From contig JACQWH010000029.1 of the NCBI GenBank assembly GCA_016209345.1, positions 1 to 57,291 on the forward strand: a stretch of 57,291 nt of DNA. The letters run 5' to 3'. Positions 8,885 to 18,130 of the stretch are shown here, one piece after another. The notes beneath the pieces were generated by a model. That model was not told where the DNA came from. It saw nothing but the letters and a program-made list of their open reading frames with translations, and did not search any database. Origin of the DNA: Candidatus Uhrbacteria bacterium (lineage in GTDB: Bacteria; Patescibacteriota; Patescibacteriia; JACQRZ01). The position numbers were made by a program, and so were the translations under genes. Position 1 is the stretch's first letter. Every line of letters starts with the position of its first letter.

Positions 8885-10003
8885 CTATTCGCGAAGCGCG
8901 AGCCCGATAGCGACGGAAAACTTCGGTCCTATTGTCTCCAACACCGGCTTGAGATCCGCGGGACACTGGATAAACGACCAGGGGTCGCCCACGAACACGC
9001 GAACATCAAGTGTCTGGGATAAAAACTCCGCTATGCCCGGCATGAGCGCGGTACCGCCGGTCAAAATAATCTTCTCGATAACGCCGGCGGCTTGGGCGGA
9101 GGGCGTAAGCGTATGACTTTTATACAGATCAATCGTGTAGCGGATTTCATGGACGACCGGCTCGAGCGCGGTCTTGATAATGTCGGGAATGCCGCCGGTG
9201 CCGGTAGCAGCGCCGTCTGTGCCCGACCGAATGCCGATATCCCGCTTGAGTTGTTCTGATCGTTTATCCGCGATATGCAAACTGTTGGAAATTGCCCGGG
9301 TAATCCCCGCGCCTCCGTGTTCCAAACTTCGTCCGAAAAACGGCACCCCGTTTTGCATAATGATAATATCCGTGACAGCCGAGCCAATCTCCACAATCAT
9401 AATCTCCCCGGGCTGTGACCCCACGATAGAGCGCGAGAGCGCGAACATCTCCGTTTCAATGCTCACCAGATTCAGCCCGCACATCCCGAATATCTCGGTA
9501 TATTTCTGCACCGTCTCCTTGGCCGCGCCGGTAATGAGTATTTTAAGCGTATCATTATTATTCGGGGATGGCGATGCTTGTTTTTTCCCGAAAGGAATTT
9601 TGAGAAGCGACTGCTCTTGTTTCGGGTTGAGGATTTTATAGTCAAGGATAATCTCATCAAGCGGCAGGGGAATAATTTTTTTCGCTTCCCAATGCACTGC
9701 CGAGTCAAGCTCATCGCCGGAAAGCGGCGGAACGGTAATCAGCGAGGTGAACACCGCGTATGTGGGAAGCGCGGCGGTTGCGCGTTTTGTCGTACAGCGC
9801 GCTTTTTTGACCACCGACTGTATCGCTTGTGCCGTGAGTCCCGAATCCTCTTTGCCAATGGTATGCAAATCGCGCTGAAAATCCTCAACAAACCCATACG
9901 TCACCAATGCATGGCCGTTTTTCACTCGCGCAACCTCCAGGACCTTGATGCTCGACGTACCGATATCGACACCGAGAATATTTGTTTCTTTCTTTTCAAA
10001 CAT
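8885..10003 (-). CDS. pilM: Type IV pilus actin-like protein PilM
   Basis: 372 residues from MFEKKETNILGVDIGTSSIK; an ATG six codons upstream is possible but less typical. PilM is a cytoplasmic actin/FtsA-fold ATP-binding protein that joins PilN's tail to the pilus motor. Visible: phosphate-1 loop GVDIGTSSIKVLEV (N-terminus), a second phosphate loop in MIVEIGSAVTDIIIM (about residue 205), and the adenosine motif ILTGGTALMPGIAEFL (about 315-330). It starts the pilMNO run, 60 bp after the 759-residue secreted protein. An Asn-rich stretch with SPNNNDT interrupts the middle domain. Confidence 0.92.
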   Translation of the reverse strand: MFEKKETNILGVDIGTSSIKVLEVARVKNGHALVTYGFVEDFQRDLHTIGKEDSGLTAQAIQSVVKKARCTTKRATAALPTYAVFTSLITVPPLSGDELDSAVHWEAKKIIPLPLDEIILDYKILNPKQEQSLLKIPFGKKQASPSPNNNDTLKILITGAAKETVQKYTEIFGMCGLNLVSIETEMFALSRSIVGSQPGEIMIVEIGSAVTDIIIMQNGVPFFGRSLEHGGAGITRAISNSLHIADKRSEQLKRDIGIRSGTDGAATGTGGIPDIIKTALEPVVHEIRYTIDLYKSHTLTPSAQAAGVIEKIILTGGTALMPGIAEFLSQTLDVRVFVGDPWSFIQCPADLKPVLETIGPKFSVAIGLALRE

Positions 10004-10063
10004 AAAAACCCTGGGGGACAATTACATATTCATGCGAAGTATAGCATATATTTTCCGAACGCT

Positions 10064-12343
10064 CTACCACAGCGGGAGCGATTTTGAAAATTCCGCAAGG
10101 CCGGGGGGAGGGTTGACCAGCATGCGTCCGGTGTTGACGATGATCTCCGAACCGCGGTTGCGTCCGCGGTAGACCCGCTGAAACATCATATTCCGAGCGA
10201 CAACGATTCCTTCAATCTCCAGAGGAACATCATAATAGTTCGTTTGCAAAACCGTACATGACGCGCTCCCGTCCGGCTGCTCGCTTTGCGTTCCTGTACA
10301 CGTATCGCCGCGGTCGGGACGAATGGTATGCGTTGTTTCAAACGAAACGCCCAAAGCAGAACATTCGCCTGCGCCCTGTCCGCCGTGCCCCGTACCCGTT
10401 GCAAAGGCATGCTCGGCAAAAAACGTTCCCGCGATCCGCGCAAGCTGTTTTCCTTGAGCAACATCATTCTGCGTTGGCGTACTGCTTGAAGCAAGGCAGT
10501 CGTCAATACTGATATTCCCCCCCGCCTTCCAGTCATCATCCGATATGTCTGCCGGCTTGCCGGGAGGAAGCGCTACGGCAGGGGTCACTCGCTCAAGGAC
10601 GATCCAGGAAATTGATGCCAGCTGGCGTATGTCCTTGACCGCAAGGGAACTATACTCGAACGGACGCTTGATGATAAGGTTGCCGCGAACCACGACGGTT
10701 CCCGCGCCGGGCACGCCGTTCATCGAACTGTAGATAATCTTTTTATCCGCATCATCTTCCCCGAGCACCAAGTCACCATCGTGATAATAAATGACAGCGC
10801 CCAATCCGTTTGCCGAGCTTGTCGCGGCGCTCCAGATTGCCGCTTCGTCGGCAATCCTTCTGACAAGATTTCCTTTTGCGTTTTTCTGCGGCACAAACGC
10901 ATCGGATGCGGGCATAAACCCGGACGTGTCAACGGTGCCAAGCATACTGCGCTTGATAAAGGAACGATTGGCGTTTTGGGACGCGCGCGGAAATGAAAGA
11001 TCGGCCAGTGCGCCTCGCCGCTCTTCCGACGGTGCCCTCGCGCGCGGATCAAATTGTTCTCTTCCGACACGGGAGCATGTCGAATTATCCGGATTGTCGC
11101 ACTCCCCCTCCCATGGAGCAATGACGCCCCTTTTTGTCTCACCGCCCTGGGTATATCGTCCCGTAATAATGATGTAGGGAGTATTGACTTCGCCGGGGGG
11201 CGGGGCGACGCCCGCGAATCCTTTTTTTGCAAAAATGTTTCCGCCCAGGGTTTGAACCCATACACCCGTAAACGACGAGTTCCACTTGCTCCTCTTCGCT
11301 GTCGTGTCATAGCTAATCTCCGTGCATTTCGCTCCGCAGATATTGGGATTCTGCCACAATGAACGGAATGCGTAGCTTGTGCTTCCTGAAAATGATATCC
11401 AGCGAACGCGCGGACTCCACGCCCATCCGACAAATTCCTTTTGCCAGGGATCGTACATGACTTGGTAATGGCAGACGTTCTCTTCCGGATGCAGGATGCA
11501 GTTTTTTCGTTCGGGCCAATTCACATACTCAGCGCCCGGCTCTCTGCCGGGGACGGGAACGGGAACGCTCGCGCTGTAAATCCTGCCGCCAAGTTTTACC
11601 CACCCGTCTTCCTTGAGCTGGCGTATCTTCAACCATCCGTTCACCGGATAGCGGCAATACTTCAGCGTGCGCTTGTTTTTCGGAATATGCTGCGCCATGA
11701 CCTCCTCTGCCGTCATTATTTTTTTCTCCTCGTCCGGCAAGAGCGCTTCATATACTCGCTCGGGGTGGTCGTAATCAAGCTCAGCGTACGCGCCTTTCGC
11801 GACTTGCTGTGGGTAAGCGTCTCGGTCAAGCGGATAGTCATCCCACGGCGGACGCATGCACGTCTGCCCGTCCGGATTCGTGCAAAAATTCTCCGAGCCA
11901 TTATTCCATCCGTACTGATCGCTGTCTCTCTTGCCGCATGTCTTGCCCCAACAGATAGACGGACAGTTGTTTGGCGTTCCCCTTTTTCGCTCCGCGGCGC
12001 AGACAAGCCGGCTGTATGATGACCAGCCGTAAATCTCGGCGCCGCTTTGCGGAGGTTCGTTTTTTTCCGGCAATTTTTGAACGCGGAATGGTGACGACGT
12101 GTCGTCAGCGGGCCACTGATGATAGATCCATCCCAGCATCGTATTCCAGGCGTTCCCGCCGATTGTCGCCGATTCGCTTTTCAGTCGTTTGAGTTCGGGG
12201 CATGGCTCGTCGGCGACGACATCATCGACCGACTCATCTGCCCGAACGATTGCCGCACGACCCGCACCACCAAAAATGACGACCAGGAAAAAAATGATCG
12301 CGTATGCAGCCGTGATAGTATGCGGTATGGTTCGTTGTATCAT
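10064..12343 (-). CDS. Large secreted Cys-containing protein leading the pilus operon
   Basis: 759 residues, family not recognised. N-terminal signal or anchor (about 12-35, AYAIIFFLVVIFGGAGRAAIVRA), then an all-extracellular chain with many Trp and at least 18 Cys, often close together (CPSICWGKTCGKR, NPDGQTC, CDNPDNSTC), implying disulfides or metal sites. The C-terminus has a beta-solenoid-like stretch (GTVVVRGNLIIKRPF) and ends RNRGSEIIVNTGRMLVNPPP, which I have seen in proteins next to CPR pilus genes. It is the first gene of the pilM operon, so a pilus-tip or adhesin role analogous to PilY1 is a reasonable inference, not a homology claim. Confidence 0.8.
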   Translation of the reverse strand: MIQRTIPHTITAAYAIIFFLVVIFGGAGRAAIVRADESVDDVVADEPCPELKRLKSESATIGGNAWNTMLGWIYHQWPADDTSSPFRVQKLPEKNEPPQSGAEIYGWSSYSRLVCAAERKRGTPNNCPSICWGKTCGKRDSDQYGWNNGSENFCTNPDGQTCMRPPWDDYPLDRDAYPQQVAKGAYAELDYDHPERVYEALLPDEEKKIMTAEEVMAQHIPKNKRTLKYCRYPVNGWLKIRQLKEDGWVKLGGRIYSASVPVPVPGREPGAEYVNWPERKNCILHPEENVCHYQVMYDPWQKEFVGWAWSPRVRWISFSGSTSYAFRSLWQNPNICGAKCTEISYDTTAKRSKWNSSFTGVWVQTLGGNIFAKKGFAGVAPPPGEVNTPYIIITGRYTQGGETKRGVIAPWEGECDNPDNSTCSRVGREQFDPRARAPSEERRGALADLSFPRASQNANRSFIKRSMLGTVDTSGFMPASDAFVPQKNAKGNLVRRIADEAAIWSAATSSANGLGAVIYYHDGDLVLGEDDADKKIIYSSMNGVPGAGTVVVRGNLIIKRPFEYSSLAVKDIRQLASISWIVLERVTPAVALPPGKPADISDDDWKAGGNISIDDCLASSSTPTQNDVAQGKQLARIAGTFFAEHAFATGTGHGGQGAGECSALGVSFETTHTIRPDRGDTCTGTQSEQPDGSASCTVLQTNYYDVPLEIEGIVVARNMMFQRVYRGRNRGSEIIVNTGRMLVNPPPGLAEFSKSLPLW

Positions 12344-12367
12344 GCGTGATGGTTTATTTCCTCATTT

Positions 12368-12400
12368 TTGACGTCCTTGCATGATTAGTATATACTAATC
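12368..12400 (+). promoter_or_regulatory. Promoter for the clp gene with an 18-bp perfect palindrome over the -10
   Basis: TTGACG (12368-12373), 17 bp, TATACT (12391-12396); start about 12403, ATG at 12426. The -10 lies in the perfect palindrome GATTAGTATATACTAATC (12383-12400), so the same -10 can be read toward the divergent secreted-protein gene at 12343. This makes a likely shared divergent promoter and possible operator. Confidence 0.6.
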
Positions 12401-12425
12401 GCAGAAAAACGTGTAGTGTATCGCT

Positions 12426-14696
12426 ATGGAAACACTGTTAAAAAAATGCTCTGACAATCTTCTGCATATTTTCGTTCAGGCGGCAAAGCAGGCGGTTGCG
12501 CAAGGGAAGCGGACCATCGATCCGTGCCATCTTTTTTTCGGCCTTACCCATCCTGACGTGATGGCAGGAGCCGCAAACGGGGGTGCGGCAAGACCCGCGA
12601 AGAAAAAAGTGCGGATCGCCGCGCTGGATTTCTCGCCTCTCAGCGCGCATATTCTTACCCAGGCCGCTCTGTTGGCCGACTCATTGGACCACACAACGCT
12701 GGGCCCTGAACATCTGTTCGTCACGCTCTTGCACAGTACGAACCCGAGTGTCAAAAAAATTCTGAAAAAAAACGAGGTTGATACGCTGTCGCTCCAACAT
12801 CAGCTTTTGTCAATCGTCGACCACTCGACGAAAATACTTGACCTGCTGGACACGTTCGAGCCGCAAGGCGCGGAACATGCCGCGCATGACCACCACCATG
12901 CCCCGGCGCATGCGCCCGGCCCCCAGACCAAAGCCCCGTCTGCGCTCGCGTTTTTTTCCACCAATCTTACGGATGAAAAAAATGCCGCCCGACTCGATCC
13001 CGTCATCGGACGGGGTCCCGAGAGCGAACGCCTTATCCGCATCCTTGCGCGGCGCACAAAAAACAATCCCATTCTTGTCGGACCGCCCGGCGTTGGAAAA
13101 ACAGCTATTGTTGAGGGTCTCGCAAAACGCATTGCGCAGGGCGATGTTCCCCCGTATTTGGCAAACAAGCGCATTCACTCGGTCGATCTTGCTTTGCTCA
13201 TCGCCGGCTGTGCCTTTCGGGGCGAACTGGAAATACGCCTCAAGGCGCTCATAGATGAAGTGCGCGCAAATGAAAACGTTATTCTTTTCATCGATGAAAT
13301 ACATAATCTCGTCGGCGCAGGATCGTCAAATGGCTCAATGGATGTGGCAAATATCCTCAAACCCGCGCTCGCTCGAGGTGAGCTCCGCTGTATCGGCGCA
13401 ACGACCTTTGAAGAATACAAGCGGTATATCGAAGATGATTCCGCGCTTGAACGCCGGTTCCAGCCCATTATTATCAAACAGCCAAGCGCTGAGGAAACGC
13501 ACGCCATTCTCGAGGGCATTCTCCCCTCCTATGAACGCTATCACGGGGTGACGATCATGCCAGAAGCGCTTTCTCGCGCTGTGTATCTGACAGACCGCTA
13601 TGTGACGGAAAAATATTTTCCCGACAAAGCAATAGACGTTATCGACGAAGCGGCGGCGCAGGCAAAAATCGACCCTTCCCTGAATGCAACCATTACTCCG
13701 CAGATAATCGCCACCGTTCTTTCGGCAATGACAGGAGTCCCTCTTGCCGCGTTGAACCTGGAGGAAAAAGAAAAGTTTCTCACGCTTGAACACGCGCTTT
13801 CCCGCTCCATCGTCGGGCAGGATCATATAAAAAAGGAAGTGGCAAAAAGTTTTCAGCGCGCCTACGGCGGCCTGCGGGAAAAAGGGCGCCCGCTTGCATC
13901 GTTTCTCTTTCTCGGCCCCAGCGGCGTTGGCAAAACAGAATTGGCAAAAGTCATCGCGCAAGAGCTGTTCGGCGCCAATGGACTCATAAAACTGGACATG
14001 TCGGAATTTTCAGAGAGCTTTTCGGTCGCACGGCTTGTCGGCGCGCCAAGCGGCTATGTCGGATACAAAGAAGGAGGGCGGCTCACGGAGGGGGTTCGCA
14101 GAAATCCGCACTCGCTCATCCTCTTTGACGAAATCGAAAAGGCGCACCCGCGCGTGCTGAATGTATTGTTGCAAATTCTTGATGATGGCACTCTTACCGA
14201 CATGGCGGGACGCGCTGTTGATTTTTCCAATACCGCCATTGTCCTGACATCAAACATCGGATCGAGCGCATGGAACGGCAGTAGCTCGCTCGGATTTGCC
14301 GCCGGAAACGACACGCGCGCAAACGACACGCGCGGTCGCGTACTTGAAGAGCTCAAAAAAACCCTGAGCGCCGAGCTGCTCAATCGCCTCGATCACACCC
14401 TTGTCTTTCATCAGCTCGAAGAAAAAGATATCCGCGCCATTATTTGCCTACAACTCGAACGGCTCAGGGAAAAAGTATGCGGGATGAATGTCACTCTTTC
14501 ATGGAAGGACAGTGCGGTAAGCGCGCTCTGCAAAAACAGTGCGTTATCGGGTCACGGCGCGAGAGACATACGCCATCATATCGAAGAACATATCGAAGAC
14601 CTTCTTGCCGAATCGCTCCTCTCACGCAAAAATGACAATGAGGCGCTGCCGCTCACGCTCTCCTACCGCTCAGGGACATTTACCCTGCAACGATAA
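12426..14696 (+). CDS. clpC: ClpC/ClpA-type AAA+ unfoldase
   Basis: 756 residues. Two AAA+ rings that unfold proteins for the ClpP protease. A Clp N-domain (1-140) with two repeats, a linker rich in His and Ala (about 150-170, AAHDHHHAPAHAPGP), D1 with Walker A GPPGVGKT (219-226) and Walker B FIDEIHNL, then D2 with Walker A GPSGVGKT (497-504) and Walker B LILFDEIEKAHP. SSLGF (620-624) sits where the ClpP-docking loop of ClpA/ClpC lies, so it should partner ClpP rather than act as a ClpB disaggregase. The middle domain between D1 and D2 is too short for the ClpB or ClpC coiled coil. D1 pore loop reads AGCAFRGELE, with Phe in place of Tyr. No clpP here. A small membrane gene follows 12 bp later. 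Confidence 0.93.
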   Translation: METLLKKCSDNLLHIFVQAAKQAVAQGKRTIDPCHLFFGLTHPDVMAGAANGGAARPAKKKVRIAALDFSPLSAHILTQAALLADSLDHTTLGPEHLFVTLLHSTNPSVKKILKKNEVDTLSLQHQLLSIVDHSTKILDLLDTFEPQGAEHAAHDHHHAPAHAPGPQTKAPSALAFFSTNLTDEKNAARLDPVIGRGPESERLIRILARRTKNNPILVGPPGVGKTAIVEGLAKRIAQGDVPPYLANKRIHSVDLALLIAGCAFRGELEIRLKALIDEVRANENVILFIDEIHNLVGAGSSNGSMDVANILKPALARGELRCIGATTFEEYKRYIEDDSALERRFQPIIIKQPSAEETHAILEGILPSYERYHGVTIMPEALSRAVYLTDRYVTEKYFPDKAIDVIDEAAAQAKIDPSLNATITPQIIATVLSAMTGVPLAALNLEEKEKFLTLEHALSRSIVGQDHIKKEVAKSFQRAYGGLREKGRPLASFLFLGPSGVGKTELAKVIAQELFGANGLIKLDMSEFSESFSVARLVGAPSGYVGYKEGGRLTEGVRRNPHSLILFDEIEKAHPRVLNVLLQILDDGTLTDMAGRAVDFSNTAIVLTSNIGSSAWNGSSSLGFAAGNDTRANDTRGRVLEELKKTLSAELLNRLDHTLVFHQLEEKDIRAIICLQLERLREKVCGMNVTLSWKDSAVSALCKNSALSGHGARDIRHHIEEHIEDLLAESLLSRKNDNEALPLTLSYRSGTFTLQR

Positions 14697-14708
14697 CACT
14701 TATGGAGT

Positions 14709-15239
14709 ATGGAAGATACGTCTGAATTCCCCGACTCCCCTTCCTCGTCGCAATCGTCGCGTCGACAAATCATCCAACACATGAGTGTCGTCGAAAAGCA
14801 GATCCGCGAAGCCGAAAAAAAACAAAATCAGTTCAAGGATGAAGCGCGCGCCCACGAGCAGAAAAAAAATCTCTGCTCTGTTCTGGTTGGCGTTGCTATC
14901 GCAAACGACGGCATGACAGTACTCGCCGACGTCGTGAGCTTTGGGATGCTTGGGTCACTCACCGCTCCGACACCCGGCATACTGCGATTTATGGTATCGG
15001 CCTATGAACGAGAACAAAAGCCCGAACGCCTCCTGCGAACAGTTGCGGTGATGGGCTTGAAAGCAATACCGGTCATTAACGTCTTACCCGCGACTACATT
15101 TCTCATGGTTACCGATCTTGTTGAGGCAAGCGCAGACATGGACATGGCACGAAATAAAAAAGAGGCGCAGGAAAAGAAGATAAAAATTTTGCAGAATGAA
15201 TTGCGGCAGCTCCGAGTCGCGGGACAGCAAGCAGCGTGA
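14709..15239 (+). CDS. Small membrane protein with coiled-coil ends
   Basis: 176 residues, unknown family. Ser-rich N-terminus, charged coiled coil (about 25-55, VEKQIREAEKKQNQFKDEARAHEQKK), two hydrophobic stretches (about 56-95 and 115-138), and a second coiled coil at the C-terminus (KEAQEKKIKILQNELRQL). It starts 12 bp after the clpC stop, so the two are likely co-transcribed; it could be an adaptor or membrane substrate, but nothing in the sequence proves it. A 76-bp copy of its 3' end lies inverted at 71-146 beside pheT, which suggests a former second copy. Confidence 0.75.
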   Translation: MEDTSEFPDSPSSSQSSRRQIIQHMSVVEKQIREAEKKQNQFKDEARAHEQKKNLCSVLVGVAIANDGMTVLADVVSFGMLGSLTAPTPGILRFMVSAYEREQKPERLLRTVAVMGLKAIPVINVLPATTFLMVTDLVEASADMDMARNKKEAQEKKIKILQNELRQLRVAGQQAA

Positions 15240-15302
15240 GGTGTGCACCATTTTTTGAAGTATGGTATACTGGAACAAATTCAGAAATTCATGCTCTGAT
15301 GA

Positions 15303-15482
15303 CTAAGCACCAAATCAAAAATCTTAAATCACAAATAAATCTGATCAAAATTCAAAACAATCAAAAAGCAGCGCTCTTTTGAATTTGAGATTTGGAACTT
15401 ATTTGGAGCTTGAGATTTTGGATTTGTAATTTACCCCCCCCCCGAACCTACAACCTACCTCCTACCTCCTACCTCCTCCTTC
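15303..15482. repeat. AT-rich dispersed repeat E1 followed by a C10 run and CTACCTC tandem
   Basis: 15303-15433 begins CTAAGCACCAAATCAAAAA and consists of short AAATC/AAATT words; the element at 34395-34511 (inverted) shares the order TAAGCACCAAAT, AAATCACAAATAAAT, TTGAATTT, GAGATTT and GAGCTTG. It is followed by a run of ten C (15434-15443) and tandem CTACCTC heptamers up to the start of the next gene at 15484. The pyrimidine-only leader leaves no purine-rich ribosome-binding site for that gene. No coding potential seen in the 244 bp. Confidence 0.6.
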
Positions 15483-15483
15483 T

Positions 15484-16719
15484 ATGCCCTGGAAACGCAT
15501 CCTCCTCATCATCGGATTCATTGTCGTCGTCATCCTGCTTGGCGCGTTGATTTGGTTTTTCTTTTTCCGTCCAACGCCAATCGCCATATCTCCTGTTCCG
15601 ACCCCGCCCACGCCGAGCCCGCTCCCCATACCCGGCCCGTATATCCCTTCGCCCGGGCCGCTCCCAACACCGACTCCGACACCCTCCCCCCTTCCTGAAC
15701 AGCCACAACTCCCAAAAACCGCCGAGGAAGCAAAAGGAGGGCCCGTCCAGACAACGCAGATTCAGCCGGATGCCAACATCGCACCAGCCCGTTCCTCTGA
15801 CGGCTCAAATGTCGTGACGTTCGACTCCTATACGGGAACATTCCACCGCATAAAGCCGGACGGCACTTCCGAACAGATCAGCGATCAAACATTTTCCGGC
15901 GCCACGAACGTGACGTGGTCGCCGAACGCGGACAAGGCAGTCATTGAATTTTTGGACGATACGAAAGTGGTGTATGATTTTTCGGGAAAAAAGCAGATTG
16001 CAACGCTTCCCAAACATTGGGAATCGTTTAACTTCTCTCCGGATGGAGAAAAAATTGCGTTCAAAAGCATCGCGTCAGACCCGGACAACAGATGGCTTGC
16101 AATAGCAAATGCCGACGGATCGGGCGGCACGCCTATCGAGCCGCTTGGTAAAAAATCCGAACAATTCACACCCCTCTGGTCGCCCTCCAACCAGATTATC
16201 GGTCTCTTTGAAGAAGGACTGGACGGCAATCGAAAAATGTTGTACTTCATCGGACAGAACAACGAAAATTTTAAGTCGGTGACTGTCGAAGGACGTGATA
16301 TCCAGGCGCAGTGGTCCCCGCTCGGTACCCAACTCCTGTACAGCGGCTATTCATCGCGCGCTGGCTTTCGTCCCGAATTATGGATTGTCGACGCGCTCGG
16401 GAGTACGATTGGAAACAATCGCAGAAAGTTTGACATCCAAACATGGGCGGAAAAATGCACATTTGCCAACAACGAGACGCTCTACTGCTCGGTACCAAAA
16501 ACACTTCCCGAGGGCGCGGGGCTTCTTCCCATTATCGCCGAACGCGACAGTACCGGAGAGGCCATTTATAAAATCGATTTGACGACAGGCGAGAAAAGAA
16601 AAATTGCCGAACCGGACGCAGCGCTTATTCTCACCAATCTTGTCGTCTCGACCGATCAGCAACAGCTGTACTTCACCGATAAATATTCCAAGAAACTCTA
16701 TACGATACAACTCCAATAA
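15484..16719 (+). CDS. Membrane-anchored TolB-like beta-propeller protein
   Basis: 411 residues. An N-terminal transmembrane anchor (about 7-29, ILLIIGFIVVVILLGALIWFFFF) leads into a Pro/Thr/Ser linker (about 33-85) that could span the envelope, then a WD40/TolB-like propeller (about 95-411). Repeated blade motifs are visible: TWSPNADKAVIEF, NFSPDGEKIAF, LWSPSNQIIGLF and QWSPLGTQLLYSG. Such proteins usually bind partners in the periplasm or outside; no catalytic residues are expected. Its start is preceded only by pyrimidine repeats, so translation would need to be leaderless or weak. No operon partner is obvious. Confidence 0.85.
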   Translation: MPWKRILLIIGFIVVVILLGALIWFFFFRPTPIAISPVPTPPTPSPLPIPGPYIPSPGPLPTPTPTPSPLPEQPQLPKTAEEAKGGPVQTTQIQPDANIAPARSSDGSNVVTFDSYTGTFHRIKPDGTSEQISDQTFSGATNVTWSPNADKAVIEFLDDTKVVYDFSGKKQIATLPKHWESFNFSPDGEKIAFKSIASDPDNRWLAIANADGSGGTPIEPLGKKSEQFTPLWSPSNQIIGLFEEGLDGNRKMLYFIGQNNENFKSVTVEGRDIQAQWSPLGTQLLYSGYSSRAGFRPELWIVDALGSTIGNNRRKFDIQTWAEKCTFANNETLYCSVPKTLPEGAGLLPIIAERDSTGEAIYKIDLTTGEKRKIAEPDAALILTNLVVSTDQQQLYFTDKYSKKLYTIQLQ

Positions 16720-16728
16720 ATGCAAATA

Positions 16729-16897
16729 AATTACTTTGAATTACGAAACTACCAATAATGCCCCACGTTGTCATTCCCGCGAAGGCGGGAATCCAGTCCA
16801 TAAAATGATTTTTCTTGTTGGCTGGATCCCGGTCCCCGATCCAGTCGGGGACAGGCCCTCACGCGCCGGGATGACAGTTTCGTAATTCAAAGAAATT
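16729..16897. repeat. Dispersed inverted-repeat element D2
   Basis: Outer arms AATTACTTTGAATTACGAAACT (16729-16750) and its inverted copy AGTTTCGTAATTCAAAGAAATT (16876-16897) enclose smaller palindromes (ATTCCCGC/GCGGGAAT near 16772-16791 and GATCCCGG...CCGGGATG). Arms and inner words (ATAATGCCC, GTTGTCAT) recur at 1-45 and 35840-36018. There is no open frame, so it is a non-coding dispersed element filling the 202-bp gap. Confidence 0.7.
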
Positions 16898-16921
16898 AAC
16901 CAAATTAGGTTAATTATTACC

Positions 16922-18130
16922 ATGAATATATCTCGTTCAGTTCACTTTATTGTCATTCTTGCAATGGCCGTCACCGCCCTTTTTGCTATCCCCGCCTTTG
17001 CCGCGCCACCTGCCGGTACCGGCAGCGTGCGCCTCTCCGGTGATACATTTCCGGATTTTACATTTCAGATACCGATTGGAAATATCGCCGTCATTAACAG
17101 CGATGAAATCGTCAACGGAACGGCAATCGCCATCTATATCGGCATCATCTATCAGTGGGCGGTGGCATTTGCGGCCGTATTGGCTGTCCTTGCGTTCACC
17201 TATGCCGGCGTGCTATGGCTTATTGCCGGCGGGGATAGCGGCAAAGTGACGGAATCGAAAAAAATCATGGGCAACGCGATCATCGGACTCCTGCTCGCGC
17301 TGGGGTCGTATGTGTTTCTCAACGCGATCAATCCAAATCTCGTTCATTTCCAGCCGCTCAAAGTACCGGCTGTCAAAACCATTTCCCTGAATCTTACCCC
17401 CGCGTCAATCACTTCCGGCGGCATCACGGCCACCTACGATGTCGGACATTTTACCGCTCTTGGATTTCCGGCGCCAAACACGGAGGATGACCCCGGTAAA
17501 AAAATCCCGCTCAAGGGTGAAGTTCTCAACAGATGGCAGACATTGCAGCCGCTCGCCATGAAAGCGGCCCAGGCAACCGGCACCGACGTTGGCTTTATCG
17601 GCATGTGGCCCCTCTATGAGAATGGATTTGATACATTTATGGACAACTGCCAAGATACGGACACCAATCAAAATACGCCGTGCAGCGCATGGGGAGACGG
17701 TTGGCAGGTTGGCCTTGGCGTTCATCCGGGCAATATGCTTTGGGCATACGATGGCGGCTTTACCGCGATGTACGGCGATGCAAGCGATGCCACCGTACAG
17801 AAAGTAGGACAAAGCGTTCTTGATGCCGCGAGAGCCGCGGGCAAACCGATTACCATTGTTTCCAATCCATTTCCAGCCGCTTCTCTTGCAACAACGATTC
17901 AGAGCGCAAAAAACGGAGATCAACAGGCCCGACTCCTTATCGCGACTCTTACGAAAGACCCTGCGCTGGGACTGTACCTTGTTGGCGCGCATTTCGGCTC
18001 ACGCGATCTGGGTGGCCGTGGAGCAGATCTTGCGCGCGTGATGGATATGTGGGATAAAAAGGAGAAGGATGGCTACTACCACCCCCAGCGTATCAGTAAT
18101 TATATTAAAGCGGTCTATGACGCAAAATAA
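16922..18130 (+). CDS. VirB2-like membrane hairpin fused to an exported C-terminal domain
   Basis: 402 residues. Signal peptide (about 1-27, ending IPAFAAPPA), then two transmembrane helices (about 73-100 and 118-142; AIYIGIIYQWAVAFAAVLA and MGNAIIGLLLALGSYVFLNA) joined by the loop GGDSGKVTESKK, the layout of VirB2/TrbC pilins. About 230 residues follow. That part (AMKAAQATGTDVGFIGMW, LYENGF, LGVHPGNMLW, LYLVGAHFGSRDL) recalls lysozyme-like or transglycosylase domains, but I cannot confirm catalytic residues. The next gene shares the membrane part with a different C-terminus. Their likely job is to place cell-wall enzymes at a secretion machine. Confidence 0.75.
   Translation: MNISRSVHFIVILAMAVTALFAIPAFAAPPAGTGSVRLSGDTFPDFTFQIPIGNIAVINSDEIVNGTAIAIYIGIIYQWAVAFAAVLAVLAFTYAGVLWLIAGGDSGKVTESKKIMGNAIIGLLLALGSYVFLNAINPNLVHFQPLKVPAVKTISLNLTPASITSGGITATYDVGHFTALGFPAPNTEDDPGKKIPLKGEVLNRWQTLQPLAMKAAQATGTDVGFIGMWPLYENGFDTFMDNCQDTDTNQNTPCSAWGDGWQVGLGVHPGNMLWAYDGGFTAMYGDASDATVQKVGQSVLDAARAAGKPITIVSNPFPAASLATTIQSAKNGDQQARLLIATLTKDPALGLYLVGAHFGSRDLGGRGADLARVMDMWDKKEKDGYYHPQRISNYIKAVYDAK

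Noticed and set aside
12426..14696. ClpB disaggregase
   Set aside because: No long middle coiled coil, and a ClpP-type SLGF loop is present.
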